A stretch of DNA of 64,000 bases from Phycisphaerales bacterium (GTDB lineage Bacteria; Planctomycetota; Phycisphaerae; UBA1845), in NCBI GenBank assembly GCA_020639115.1, contig JACKHG010000002.1, positions 310,001-374,000 of the forward strand, written 5' to 3'. Shown piece by piece: positions 26,323 through 34,455 of the stretch. The translations under genes and the position numbers were made by a program. Within the stretch, counting starts at the first letter, position 1; every line of letters begins with the position of its first letter. The notes beneath the pieces were generated by a model. The model did no database searches and had not been told where the DNA came from. It worked only from the letters and a program-made list of their open reading frames with translations.

Positions 26323-28467
26323 TTACGAGGTCTGATCGGCGGCGGTGACGCGCCGGATGGTCTCGATGAGTGCGTTGCGATCGATGAGCTTGGTGGCGAA
26401 GTCATCACAACCGGCGGCGAGGCAGGCCTCGCGCGTGCCCACCATGGCGCTGGCGGTGAGGGCGATGATCGGTGTGCGCTTGCCGCGTTCACGCAGGGCG
26501 CGCGTGGCGGTGTAGCCATCGATGACCGGCATCTGCATGTCCATGAGGATCACGGAAATGGACGCGGTTGTGGGATCGGTGGCTCGGTCGATCGCCTCCT
26601 CGCCGTTGACGGCGAGCGTGACGATGGCGCCGGCGCGTTCGAGCAGCGCCCGAATCAGGCGCTGATTGTCGGGACCATCCTCGGCGAGCAGAACGCGGTA
26701 GCCTTCGAGCGCCCGCGGCGTCGGTGTGGGGGCGCGCGTGGGGACATGGGGGCTGCGCGCGTCCGCCGCGGGGTGCACATCAACGATCGGCAGCGTGAAG
26801 CGGAAGTGGGCGCCGGAGCCGGGCTGACTGCTCACGAGTGCGACGTCACCCGACATCATCTCGGCGAAGCGCTTGCTGATGGTCAGGCCGAGTCCGGTAC
26901 CGCCGAAGCGGCGCGTCGTGGAGCTGTCCGCCTGCACGAACGGATGGAAGAGCTTCTGCGTCTGCTCCGGCGACATCCCGATGCCGGTGTCGATGACGTC
27001 GATGGCGAGGATGTGCTGCGCGTCGCGTTCCTCGGCGTTGACGCGAATGCGGACGGAGCCTTCGTGCGTGAACTTGATGGCGTTGGAGACGAGATTGACG
27101 AGGACCTGGCGCAGACGCGTGCGGTCCGCGAGGATCCAGTCGGGCAAATGTGCACCGCGTTCGAGGCGCAGCTCGAGGTTCTTTTCGTGGGCGCGATATT
27201 GCAGCAGGTCGATCACGTCATCGAGGACTTCAGTGAGGCGCGTCGGGACGCGTTCGATAAGCAGCTTGCCGGCCTCGATCTTGGAGAGGTCGAGCAGATC
27301 GTTGACCACTTCGAGCAGGTAGTTGGCGTTGCGATGCACGGTTTCCGCGGCGTCGCGGCGTTCGGCCTCGGGCAGCGCGTCCTGGGTGAGCATTTCCGCG
27401 AAGCCAAGAATGGCCGTCAGCGGGGTGCGGATCTCGTGGCTCATGTTCGCGAGAAACGCGCCCTTCGCGATGCTGGCCTCGCGGGCCTCGTCCCGGGCGG
27501 TGATGAGTCGCTGGGTCAGGTGCTCGTTGGCGATGGCCACACCCAGCGCATCGCCGACGGAGCGCAGCATGTCGATGCGCGCCTCGTCGCGTGATGGATT
27601 GGGATCGGTGTAGAGGAACATCACGCCGAGTACTTCGCCGTTGGCGCGCAGCGGCACGATGTAGTGCCCGTGGCGCGTCATGCATGCGAAGGAGTGCTCG
27701 TGCCGTTCATCGTGAAAGCAGTCGTCGGAGACGAGGAACTCGCCCGACAGCGCTGCGCGGCCGCAGAGGCACGCTCCGGGCGCGATCGAACTTTCCCTTT
27801 CCAGGAACTCGTTGTCGAACGCCCCGCGGTGCACGGCGAGGTCGAGCTGCTTCCGGTCGGCGCTGTAGAGGAAGATGCCGCCGCGCTGCTGCACGTGCAG
27901 TTCGTCGAGTTTCAGCAGGGCGTCGAGCGATGCCGCGAGCCGGTCGTGGAATGGCTGGGCACTCTGCAGGATCTGCGACACTTCCGCGCGGGTGCGGGCC
28001 TCGTTGCGTTCGAAGTCTCGCCGCCGTTCGATACGCACCTGTTCGGAGATGTCGAGGTGGGCGGCGATATAGCCGAGGATTTCGCGGTCGGAGCCCATGA
28101 TGGGGGCGATCGACAGGTGTGACCAGTAGGTGTTGTCCGCCGTATCGGGGGTTCCGTGCAGGCGAAAGCGATGTTCCTTGCGCTTGTTGAGGATTCGGCC
28201 GCGCCAGGGCCGGCCGCTGCGGATGGTGGCCCACATCTCGCGGTAGACATCGATGGGCGTATTTCCGCTCTTGAGTATCCGCGGCGTGCGGCCGACGGCC
28301 TCGGCTGCGTTGTAGCCGGTGTAGCGCGTGAACATGCGGTTCACGTAGAGGATAAGGCCGTCAGGATCGGAGACGAGCAGGGCGGTGGGGCACGCGTCCA
28401 TCGCGAGGCGGATCAGCGGGTTGCCCAGGAGGGCACCGACCATTCCATCGGGGGCTGATTCGAGCAT
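26323..28467 (-). CDS. Hybrid sensor histidine kinase (PAS-GAF-HisKA-HATPase-receiver)
   Basis: The 714-residue protein has no membrane helix. Domains in order: PAS (about 20-145, ending in the PAC-like HLDISEQ), GAF (175-320), HisKA with phosphoacceptor His344 (MSHEIRTPL), HATPase with the N box SNAIKF (461-466), G1 DTGIGM (493-498) and G2 GGTGLGL (522-528), and a C-terminal receiver with Asp643 in LMDMQMP. The receiver Lys693 is followed by Leu instead of the usual Pro. It should phosphorylate itself and pass the phosphate to its own receiver, then perhaps to an Hpt protein not encoded here. A soluble sensor reading a cytoplasmic signal is likely. It converges on the AstE-like gene. Confidence 0.93.
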   Translation of the reverse strand: MLESAPDGMVGALLGNPLIRLAMDACPTALLVSDPDGLILYVNRMFTRYTGYNAAEAVGRTPRILKSGNTPIDVYREMWATIRSGRPWRGRILNKRKEHRFRLHGTPDTADNTYWSHLSIAPIMGSDREILGYIAAHLDISEQVRIERRRDFERNEARTRAEVSQILQSAQPFHDRLAASLDALLKLDELHVQQRGGIFLYSADRKQLDLAVHRGAFDNEFLERESSIAPGACLCGRAALSGEFLVSDDCFHDERHEHSFACMTRHGHYIVPLRANGEVLGVMFLYTDPNPSRDEARIDMLRSVGDALGVAIANEHLTQRLITARDEAREASIAKGAFLANMSHEIRTPLTAILGFAEMLTQDALPEAERRDAAETVHRNANYLLEVVNDLLDLSKIEAGKLLIERVPTRLTEVLDDVIDLLQYRAHEKNLELRLERGAHLPDWILADRTRLRQVLVNLVSNAIKFTHEGSVRIRVNAEERDAQHILAIDVIDTGIGMSPEQTQKLFHPFVQADSSTTRRFGGTGLGLTISKRFAEMMSGDVALVSSQPGSGAHFRFTLPIVDVHPAADARSPHVPTRAPTPTPRALEGYRVLLAEDGPDNQRLIRALLERAGAIVTLAVNGEEAIDRATDPTTASISVILMDMQMPVIDGYTATRALRERGKRTPIIALTASAMVGTREACLAAGCDDFATKLIDRNALIETIRRVTAADQTS

Positions 28468-28516
28468 GCGCGCGGGGTCCCTGTCGTGGCGGGCGGGAGG
28501 TCCGCCAGGCCGCCAT

Positions 28517-28609
28517 GGTTGTCCACCCGGTAGATCGGTGATCGCCGTCGGCGGGTTAACGGTGGACGGCGAATCGGCTGGACAACCTTCGCACCTGACC
28601 GGGTTGTCC
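28517..28609. promoter_or_regulatory. Three GGTTGTCC motifs in a divergent intergenic region
   Basis: GGTTGTCC occurs at 28517-28524 and 28602-28609, and its exact inverse GGACAACC at 28580-28587. The last two form an inverted repeat with a 14-base spacer. All lie in the 265-bp region between the hybrid kinase (minus) and the MBL hydrolase (plus), so an operator shared by both genes is possible. Confidence 0.3.
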
Positions 28610-28732
28610 CTTTCGGGTGAACGCCGATTGCTGCGGATGACCGCTGCGGTTATGTTCGGGCGCTGGTTGGGACCGGGAATACGGGCCGTATGCCCTTACT
28701 CCCAGGGGGTTTTCCACAGGCGTGGTGTGGGC

Positions 28733-29503
28733 ATGAGCCGTTTCGTCACTTTTGCCGTGCAGTCCGGGTCGAACGGCAACTGCATCTACGTGGAGGCGGG
28801 GGACACCCGGTTGCTGTTCGATGCCGGTGTGGCGGCGCGAACCGTGCGGCAGCGCATGGCGGAGCATCAGCGGACGCCGGAAGACTGCGACGCATTGATC
28901 ATCTCGCACGACCACAGCGACCACACCCGCTGTGCGGGGGTGTACCAGCGCAAATTCGGCGTGCCGATGTACCTGACGACTGCGACGCGGCGGGCGATCC
29001 GCACGGATCTCGGGGCGCTCGGCGAGCTGCGCTATTTTCAAGCGGGCGACGTGCTCACGATCGGCGACGTGCGCGTGCACACCTTCCGCACGCCGCACGA
29101 CGCCGCCGACGGCGTCGTGTTCATCGTCGAGCACGATGGGCGGCGGCTGGGGATCTTCACGGACCTGGGGCACGTCTTCAAGGGCCTGGAGGAGTTGCTG
29201 GCGGTGGTGGACGCCGCGTACCTGGAGAGCAACTACGACGTGGACATGCTGCTCGACGGGCCGTATCCGTATTATCTCAAGGAGCGCATCACGGGGAGCG
29301 GGGGCCACCTGTCCAATGTCGATTCCGCCCGGCTCGTGCGGCGCACGGCCTCGAAACGGCAGGCCTGGATCGCGCTCGCCCACCTGAGCGAGCACAACAA
29401 CCGGCCGGAACTGGCCCTCGAGGAGCACCACGGCCACGTCGGCCGGGAATTCCCGTTTACGGTGTGTTCACGTTCGGCGGTGTCGCCGCTGCTGGCGCTG
29501 TAG
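28733..29503 (+). CDS. MBL-fold metallo-hydrolase (WalJ/YycJ-like)
   Basis: The 256-residue protein has the metallo-beta-lactamase signature HDHSDH (H59-D60-H61-S62-D63-H64), the N-terminal SGSNGNCIYVEAGDTRLLFDAG typical of the YycJ/WalJ group, a later metal-ligand Asp in FTDLGH, and the closing LSEHNN motif. Members act on nucleic acids or small esters; in Gram-positives YycJ is linked to a two-component system and to DNA processing (family knowledge). The divergent neighbour here is a histidine kinase. The ATG at 28733 gives the family start; upstream in-frame residues are not conserved. Confidence 0.88.
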   Translation: MSRFVTFAVQSGSNGNCIYVEAGDTRLLFDAGVAARTVRQRMAEHQRTPEDCDALIISHDHSDHTRCAGVYQRKFGVPMYLTTATRRAIRTDLGALGELRYFQAGDVLTIGDVRVHTFRTPHDAADGVVFIVEHDGRRLGIFTDLGHVFKGLEELLAVVDAAYLESNYDVDMLLDGPYPYYLKERITGSGGHLSNVDSARLVRRTASKRQAWIALAHLSEHNNRPELALEEHHGHVGREFPFTVCSRSAVSPLLAL

Positions 29504-29541
29504 GTGCGGCGTCGAGGGGAAGGCGGTCGGCGGGCGTCGCG

Positions 29542-29904
29542 TCAGAAGGGCTCGCGCGGATCGGGGTCGTCACCATCCTCGTAGCCGCGTTTCCAGCGGT
29601 CAGCCTCGTCGATGTCGTCGATCTCCCGTTCCATGTGACGGAACATCTTCTCCTGCATGGGCGCGAGCCGCTGGTAGATGCGCTGCATGGCCTGGTAGGC
29701 CTGCACAAGCATCTCGACGCGCTGCTGGATCGAGTCGAGCCGGGACGACAGCAGTTCCACGCGCTGCGTGAAGGTCTCCTGCCGGAGCAGTTGCCACTTC
29801 GCGATGCACTCGGGTTCCTTGATGTTGGTGAGCGGGTTGCAGGTGAAGCGGGCGGCGCCCTTCTCGTCGGGGTGAAAGTGTTCGCATTCGCTGCACTGAA
29901 TCAT
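29542..29904 (-). CDS. Small protein with N-terminal zinc-binding cysteines and coiled coil
   Basis: The 120-residue product begins MIQCSECEHFHPDEKG and has C4, C7 and two later cysteines (C22 and C33), suggesting a zinc site of four Cys. The rest (residues about 40-105) is a long amphipathic helix with heptads rich in Gln, Arg and Leu, probably a coiled coil, and a highly acidic tail. No membrane helix. The start at 29904 follows directly from the Cys motif; longer in-frame residues are Arg-rich noise. Function is unknown. The lipoprotein gene lies 32 bases upstream on the same strand. Confidence 0.65.
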   Translation of the reverse strand: MIQCSECEHFHPDEKGAARFTCNPLTNIKEPECIAKWQLLRQETFTQRVELLSSRLDSIQQRVEMLVQAYQAMQRIYQRLAPMQEKMFRHMEREIDDIDEADRWKRGYEDGDDPDPREPF

Positions 29905-29936
29905 GATCTTGCCGTTCCATGGCCGGCTGCGCGGTA

Positions 29937-30485
29937 TCAGGCGCCGTCGGCCATGCCCAGGGACTTGCGGATATCCTGCAGGACGGTGCGCTCGGCGAGC
30001 TTGTCGCGCCGCAGCACGCGCCACACTTCATTCTGCTCACGGGTCGTCGCGGCGTCGCGGTCGGCGGCGGTCGCGGTGGGGGCGTCGTTGAGGGCCAGGT
30101 CGTTGCTGAACATGCGGGCGGCGTCGGTGTCGTGCTGGGCGAGCGTCACCTTGCACCAGATCTCGGCGGCGTTGTCGGCGTCGGTGACGCGGACGGTGGC
30201 GACGCGGCGGACGCGGCGGGTCATGCCGACGAGGTCGCCGACCTGGCGGCCGCCGGTACGTTCGCGGTTTTCGACGGGCTCGGTGGTGATGGTGCCGGTG
30301 GCGCGATCGCTGGTGGCGATCGGGTAGCGGGCCGCAAGGGCGGCGTAGGCTGCGTCGTAAGCGGCGGCGCGCGTGGTATCGGGCAGGCGCAGGTGACTGA
30401 AGTTGCGCGTGCTTGGGGCGGACGCCTGGCAGCCCGCCAACACGGTCGAGGCAGCCAGGACAGCGACGAGGATGTATCGGTTCAT
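29937..30485 (-). CDS. Putative lipoprotein
   Basis: The 182-residue product starts at the ATG at 30485, preceded by GGGAGG. Residues 1-20 form a lipoprotein signal peptide with lipobox LAGC. The mature part is soluble and hydrophilic with an RVRRVATVRV strand segment and a C-terminal helix; no family is recognised. It is probably outer-membrane or periplasm-facing. It appears co-transcribed with the following coiled-coil gene. Confidence 0.68.
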   Translation of the reverse strand: MNRYILVAVLAASTVLAGCQASAPSTRNFSHLRLPDTTRAAAYDAAYAALAARYPIATSDRATGTITTEPVENRERTGGRQVGDLVGMTRRVRRVATVRVTDADNAAEIWCKVTLAQHDTDAARMFSNDLALNDAPTATAADRDAATTREQNEVWRVLRRDKLAERTVLQDIRKSLGMADGA

Positions 30486-30579
30486 GTGCACCTCCCGTGG
30501 TGCGGATCGTAGCCGCATGATCGGCGCGGGGGCAAGCGCCTTGGCGTGGAGGCGGTCTGCGGCGAGGATAGCGGGCTCG

Positions 30580-30596
30580 AGCGGTCGTGGACCGCT
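30580..30596. promoter_or_regulatory. Inverted repeat AGCGGTC-GTG-GACCGCT
   Basis: A perfect 7-bp inverted repeat with a 3-base centre, 24 bases before the ATG at 30620 and between divergent genes. It could be an operator or an RNA hairpin in the leader of the plus-strand gene. Confidence 0.25.
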
Positions 30597-30619
30597 GGTG
30601 GTTGGCAGGCTCCACGGGG

Positions 30620-31144
30620 ATGGCGATGCGACGACAAGGGCTGGCACGCGTGATCAACCTGGTGGCACCGGGCAGCGGGTTGGTGCTGCTGCGCCGGGAG
30701 TGGCTCGGGTTGGCGGTGGCGGCGTTGTTCGCGGTGCTGGGTCAGGTCGTGGTTCTGGGTTGGTGGGTGGTGCCGCTGGACGTGCCGCGGTGGATGCCGT
30801 GGGTCGCGGGTGCGGTGGCGGTCGTGCTGTGGGCGCACGCCCAGTGGCTGTTGCACTGTCGCATCCGGTTGAACGCGTCGCCGGTGCTCGCGGAGGAACT
30901 GGCGGACCTGCGGTCGCGGGCGGCGGACGCGCTGGTGCGGGGTGACCACGCGGAGGCGCAGCGGGTGCTGCAGGTAGCGCTGAGCATCGACGACGAGGAT
31001 ATGGACGTGGCGGTGCTCTGGGCGCGGCTCAAGAGCGCGCAGGGGGAGCGGGACGCGGCCCGCCGCGGATGGCGGCGTGTGCTGGCGCTATCTCCCGGTG
31101 CGGAGCAGCGCCGCGCGGCGCGCGACGTGCTCGCGGCGTTGTGA
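30620..31144 (+). CDS. Small membrane protein with TPR-like C-terminal region
   Basis: The 174-residue product (ATG at 30620; another in-frame ATG at 30626) has two hydrophobic helices at about residues 30-51 and 58-78, then a helical pair (ADALVRGDHAEAQRVLQVAL and the following AARRGWRRVLALSP) resembling one and a half TPRs facing the cytoplasm. No enzyme motif. It is divergent from the lipoprotein gene and followed after 93 bases by a multi-pass membrane protein. Function is unknown. Confidence 0.6.
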   Translation: MAMRRQGLARVINLVAPGSGLVLLRREWLGLAVAALFAVLGQVVVLGWWVVPLDVPRWMPWVAGAVAVVLWAHAQWLLHCRIRLNASPVLAEELADLRSRAADALVRGDHAEAQRVLQVALSIDDEDMDVAVLWARLKSAQGERDAARRGWRRVLALSPGAEQRRAARDVLAAL

Positions 31145-31154
31145 ATCTCCGGGG

Positions 31155-31201
31155 ATCGGGCGGTTTTTCGCTTGGTCCGCGTGCGCATCGCCCGATAGAC
31201 T
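31155..31201 (+). promoter_or_regulatory. Inverted repeat with possible weak promoter
   Basis: ATCGGGCG (31155-31162) and CGCCCGAT (31189-31196) are perfectly complementary with a 26-base spacer. Overlapping them are TTGGTC (31172-31177) and TAGACT (31196-31201), 18 bases apart, a weak sigma-70-like pair leading to the gene at 31238. Either a weak terminator of the preceding gene or a regulated promoter. Confidence 0.25.
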
Positions 31202-31237
31202 CAAGAGTCGTCGAATGGAATCGAGGACTTTGAGGGC

Positions 31238-33394
31238 ATGAGGCCCGTCATGGCACGTCGAGCACCCACCCCCGAGAGAGTCTGCGCGTCGCCCGGCCGC
31301 TCCTCACTAAGCGTCCAGCCGGTCGTCGTGCTGCTGGTGGGGTTGGGCATTTCCCTGGCGGCCTGCGGTTATGTCAGCGGCTTCGAGCGGGCGCTGGACG
31401 CGTCGCCGGCGACGTTCCGCTGGGCGAGCAGCGTGCTCTTCTTCGCGATGGCGCTGGGGCCGCGGCTGCCGCGCTGGGTGGCCCGCCGCTGGCTCGGACG
31501 CGGACAGGCTGATCGACCATCCGGCGGCAACCTGCTGCCGGTCGATTTCTCCGCGGGCCATCACAGCCTCGAATGGACCGTGCTGGCGTTTCTGGGGTCG
31601 ACAGCCGGCATCGCCGTGCTGCTACTGCCGGCGCTGCTGCGCGGGGCGCAGGGCGTGTACCTGTGGGCGCTCGGGGCCTTCCTGTGGAACAGCCACACGC
31701 TGGGCGTGCTCGATGTGCTGATCATGGTCGCCGCGGTGCCGCCGTTCATCATTTTGGGCATGCTCATCCAGTGCGTGCACCGGCTTGGCGTCGATCGTTG
31801 CCGGTGGCAACCGCAGGCGACGGTGGTGCTGCTGAGCGGCGTCGGGCTCGGCCTCGGCGTTGCGGCTTTTCTCCAGCGTTATCCGGACGGAGACGTGCTC
31901 GTGCTCCGCGTGGCGGGCGTACCCCTGCTCGTGGCGGGCATGCTGGCGGTTTGGCGCTCGGGAGCGCTGCCGCGCGTGCGGCGTACCCGGCGTGCGGCGA
32001 GTGCTCTGGTGGAGCCGGAGAGCGGCAATCACTGGCCGGTCGTCCTGCGCCTGGCGCTGGCCATCACGACGGCGGCGGGCACGAGCGCGGTGCTGGTGTG
32101 GGTGTACGTGGTGGACGCGCTGGACATGGCGACCGGCGCTTGGCGGCCGGCCTGCGCCGGCGCGCTGGTGATCAGTGCTTCCGTCGGCCTGGGTTGGGCG
32201 TTGCGTCCAGGCGGGCGCAGCCACCCCCATGCACTCGGAGCATTCGGAATGCGGTGTGCGCTTGCCGGCGGAGCGATGGCCGCCGGGATGGCGCTGTTCA
32301 ATCTGGTCGCCCGCGCCAGCTACCCGGCGTTTCTGCATACCCCTGCGGCCTGGGTGCTCTGGGCCTTCGGCGCGTGCGTGCCGGTGGGAGTGCTGGCCTG
32401 GGCGTTGGGTGGCGGCATTCATGTGTTCATCAGCCGCAGTTCGGACGATCCGGCGACGGGCGCGGCGCTGATCCAGATACTCCTCGGGTCTGCGGGGGCT
32501 GCCTGCCTGGTCGTGGCTTTTCCGCTGCTCGAAGGCGTGGGGAGCTACCCGACGCTGGTGGCGATGGCGCTGGCGCTCGTGGCGATGGGCGGCACGCTGG
32601 TCATTCACGACCCGTACGCGGGTCAGAAGGCGCACCGCGCACGGCTCGCGGGCGTTTTCGGCGGCGTCGTGGTGATGACGTTTCTGATGCCGGAAGCGGG
32701 GCGGCGCTGGCTGGGGCACCAGCAGCGTGTGCGTGGGCGCATGTGGGAGTCGTGGTGGGTCACGCAGGATCTGGCGCGGGCGGAGCACACGCAGGCCGAA
32801 CGGGCGGCGGAGACGATCCTGGCTGGAGGGGATGGCCTGATCGACTGGTATCGCGTTCGTGCAGGCTGCCGGGTCGGTGTGGTGAGTTTGCTGGGGGATA
32901 TGCATCTCGAGCTGCCCGCGCGTTTTTCCGGGCGCGTGGATCAGTGGGGCGTGCTGGCGGCAGCCGGCGGTGAGGGCGCAGAATCGAATGACGCGCTCGC
33001 GGAAGCGGCGCCCGCGCTGCAGGCGCTGCGGGCAACGCGGAACGCCTACGACGTGCTCATCGTTGCGCTCGAGGATGCGCCGCCGGAGTTTGCGTGTCGC
33101 CTGTTGGCGGAGGGCTTGCTCGAGCGCACCTGGGCGCGGCTCGCGCACGATGCGACGCTGATCTGCGTTCTGCCGGGCGGCGAAGCCACGGTTGCGGCTG
33201 TTCATGACGCTCTTGCGGCGCCCGAACTGGCGGGTGCCGGCGCGGGGGCACGCTTTGCGACGGTGCGCGTGGCTGGCGGTACCTGTCTGACGGTGCGTCT
33301 GGACCGGGGGGCTGGCCAGCACGACGACCTTGCGTGGGCGGAGCCGGTGGCGCGCCAGGCGGAAGACGACACGGTCATAGCCAACGGGCGCTGA
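31238..33394 (+). CDS. Large multi-pass membrane protein of unknown function
   Basis: The 718-residue product has about ten hydrophobic segments over residues 25-500 (for example VVVLLVGLGISLAACGYVSG near the start and AGVFGGVVVMTFLMPE as the last), with an extended soluble domain of about 210 residues at the C-terminus. That domain has alternating strands and helices (YDVLIVALEDAPPEFACRLL and the following LLEGLLERTWARL-like helix), reminiscent in layout of MFS proteins fused to a spermidine-synthase-like domain, but I cannot see the AdoMet-binding GGG motif. The start is the ATG at 31238. It sits before the pilus operon but is separated by 248 bases, so a link is unproven. Confidence 0.65.
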   Translation: MRPVMARRAPTPERVCASPGRSSLSVQPVVVLLVGLGISLAACGYVSGFERALDASPATFRWASSVLFFAMALGPRLPRWVARRWLGRGQADRPSGGNLLPVDFSAGHHSLEWTVLAFLGSTAGIAVLLLPALLRGAQGVYLWALGAFLWNSHTLGVLDVLIMVAAVPPFIILGMLIQCVHRLGVDRCRWQPQATVVLLSGVGLGLGVAAFLQRYPDGDVLVLRVAGVPLLVAGMLAVWRSGALPRVRRTRRAASALVEPESGNHWPVVLRLALAITTAAGTSAVLVWVYVVDALDMATGAWRPACAGALVISASVGLGWALRPGGRSHPHALGAFGMRCALAGGAMAAGMALFNLVARASYPAFLHTPAAWVLWAFGACVPVGVLAWALGGGIHVFISRSSDDPATGAALIQILLGSAGAACLVVAFPLLEGVGSYPTLVAMALALVAMGGTLVIHDPYAGQKAHRARLAGVFGGVVVMTFLMPEAGRRWLGHQQRVRGRMWESWWVTQDLARAEHTQAERAAETILAGGDGLIDWYRVRAGCRVGVVSLLGDMHLELPARFSGRVDQWGVLAAAGGEGAESNDALAEAAPALQALRATRNAYDVLIVALEDAPPEFACRLLAEGLLERTWARLAHDATLICVLPGGEATVAAVHDALAAPELAGAGAGARFATVRVAGGTCLTVRLDRGAGQHDDLAWAEPVARQAEDDTVIANGR

Positions 33395-33642
33395 TCGCGA
33401 CCGGCATATTCTGCGCAACATTTCGCAGCGAACCGATTCAATCATCCCGAACGATGATCCTGGGGCGATTGCCCACCTGGGGCGGGGCGTCCGTTAAGTC
33501 CGCGCTGGGCGCATCCGATAGGGCTATTACGTGTACGCATTCGCCGCGTGCGTTCGCTGCCGACGGGTGGCGTAACGACAGCGTGTCGGGTGTCTGAGAA
33601 GAGATGCGTCTGGCCCGTTTCAGGAACTCAAGGAGAGTAGTA

Positions 33643-34068
33643 ATGCAACGCAACCGTAATGCACGGGCGTTCACGCTGGTCGAAGTGCTGATCGTGGTGA
33701 TCGTGCTGGGGATCCTTGCGGCGATCGTCGTACCGCAGTTCTCCACGGCGTCCGACGATGCAAATCTGTCTGCGCTGAAGTCCAACCTGCAGACGATCCG
33801 GGCGCAGCTCGAACTCTACAAGATTCAGCACAACGGCTCCTACCCGACGGTGGCGAATTTCGTCACGCAGATGACGGCGGGCACGGACGTGGCCGGCGCA
33901 GCCGGCAGCGACTTCGGCCCGTACCTCCTGACGATCCCGGCGAATCCGTTTTCGGGTGAGAACGCCGTGACGAACACGGCGACGCCCGCCGCGACGCTGG
34001 GGTGGTACTACAACGAGTCCACCGGCGAGTTTCGCGCGAACGACTCGGCGGCGCACAAGCTGCTGTAG
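33643..34068 (+). CDS. Type IV pilin / GspG-like pseudopilin
   Basis: The 141-residue prepilin has the N-terminal class III signal RNARA/FTLVEVLIVVIVLGILAAIVVPQ, with Glu at position 5 of the mature helix; residue -1 is Ala instead of the usual Gly. The mature helix is followed by a small globular domain with a GspG-like layout (NGSYPT, the later GPYLLTIPANPFSG) and a C-terminal WYYNESTGEFRANDS strand as in major pseudopilins. The ATG at 33643 has AGGAGAG 7 bases upstream; a longer frame to 33604 would put extra residues before the signal. It heads the pilus operon and would be cut by a prepilin peptidase not encoded here. Confidence 0.9.
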   Translation: MQRNRNARAFTLVEVLIVVIVLGILAAIVVPQFSTASDDANLSALKSNLQTIRAQLELYKIQHNGSYPTVANFVTQMTAGTDVAGAAGSDFGPYLLTIPANPFSGENAVTNTATPAATLGWYYNESTGEFRANDSAAHKLL

Positions 34069-34108
34069 CGGCGCTCGGTGCGGTCGGTGCAGGCAAGGAG
34101 GCCCGATC

Positions 34109-34417
34109 ATGGCAATGGATGGCAGGAGCAGGGGGCGGCGCGTCCTGCGCGTCGTGGCCGGTGCAGCGCTGGTGTTGACCGGTTTGCGCGTATGGACGGG
34201 GCCGACGGGGTGGGAATCGCAGGCATACGCCCAGATTCCGAACGCCGGAGCCCAGCGCGCCGAGCTGCTCGATGAAGTTCGCCGCACCAACCAACTGCTC
34301 GAGGAACTGCTGACTTTGCTGCGGACCAAGACGCTCAAGGTCGAGGTCCAAGGCGAGGCTGGCGCGAACGCGAAGGGGACGCGCCCGGCGACGGGTGCAG
34401 CGCCGCAACGGCCCTAG
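34109..34417 (+). CDS. Small secreted coiled-coil protein
   Basis: The 102-residue product has a signal peptide (basic n-region, hydrophobic VVAGAALVLTGL, probable cleavage after AYA near residue 41) and a short coiled coil (AELLDEVRRTNQLLEELLTLL), then a Gly/Ala/Pro-rich tail. AAGGAGG at 34095-34101 marks the ATG at 34109. It sits between the pilin and pilM genes and is probably part of the same operon. No family is recognised; similar small coiled-coil proteins occur beside pilus genes in related bacteria (inference). Confidence 0.65.
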   Translation: MAMDGRSRGRRVLRVVAGAALVLTGLRVWTGPTGWESQAYAQIPNAGAQRAELLDEVRRTNQLLEELLTLLRTKTLKVEVQGEAGANAKGTRPATGAAPQRP

Positions 34418-34455
34418 CCGGCAGGTCGGCGCACTGCAGGAAGAGGTTGACCGCC

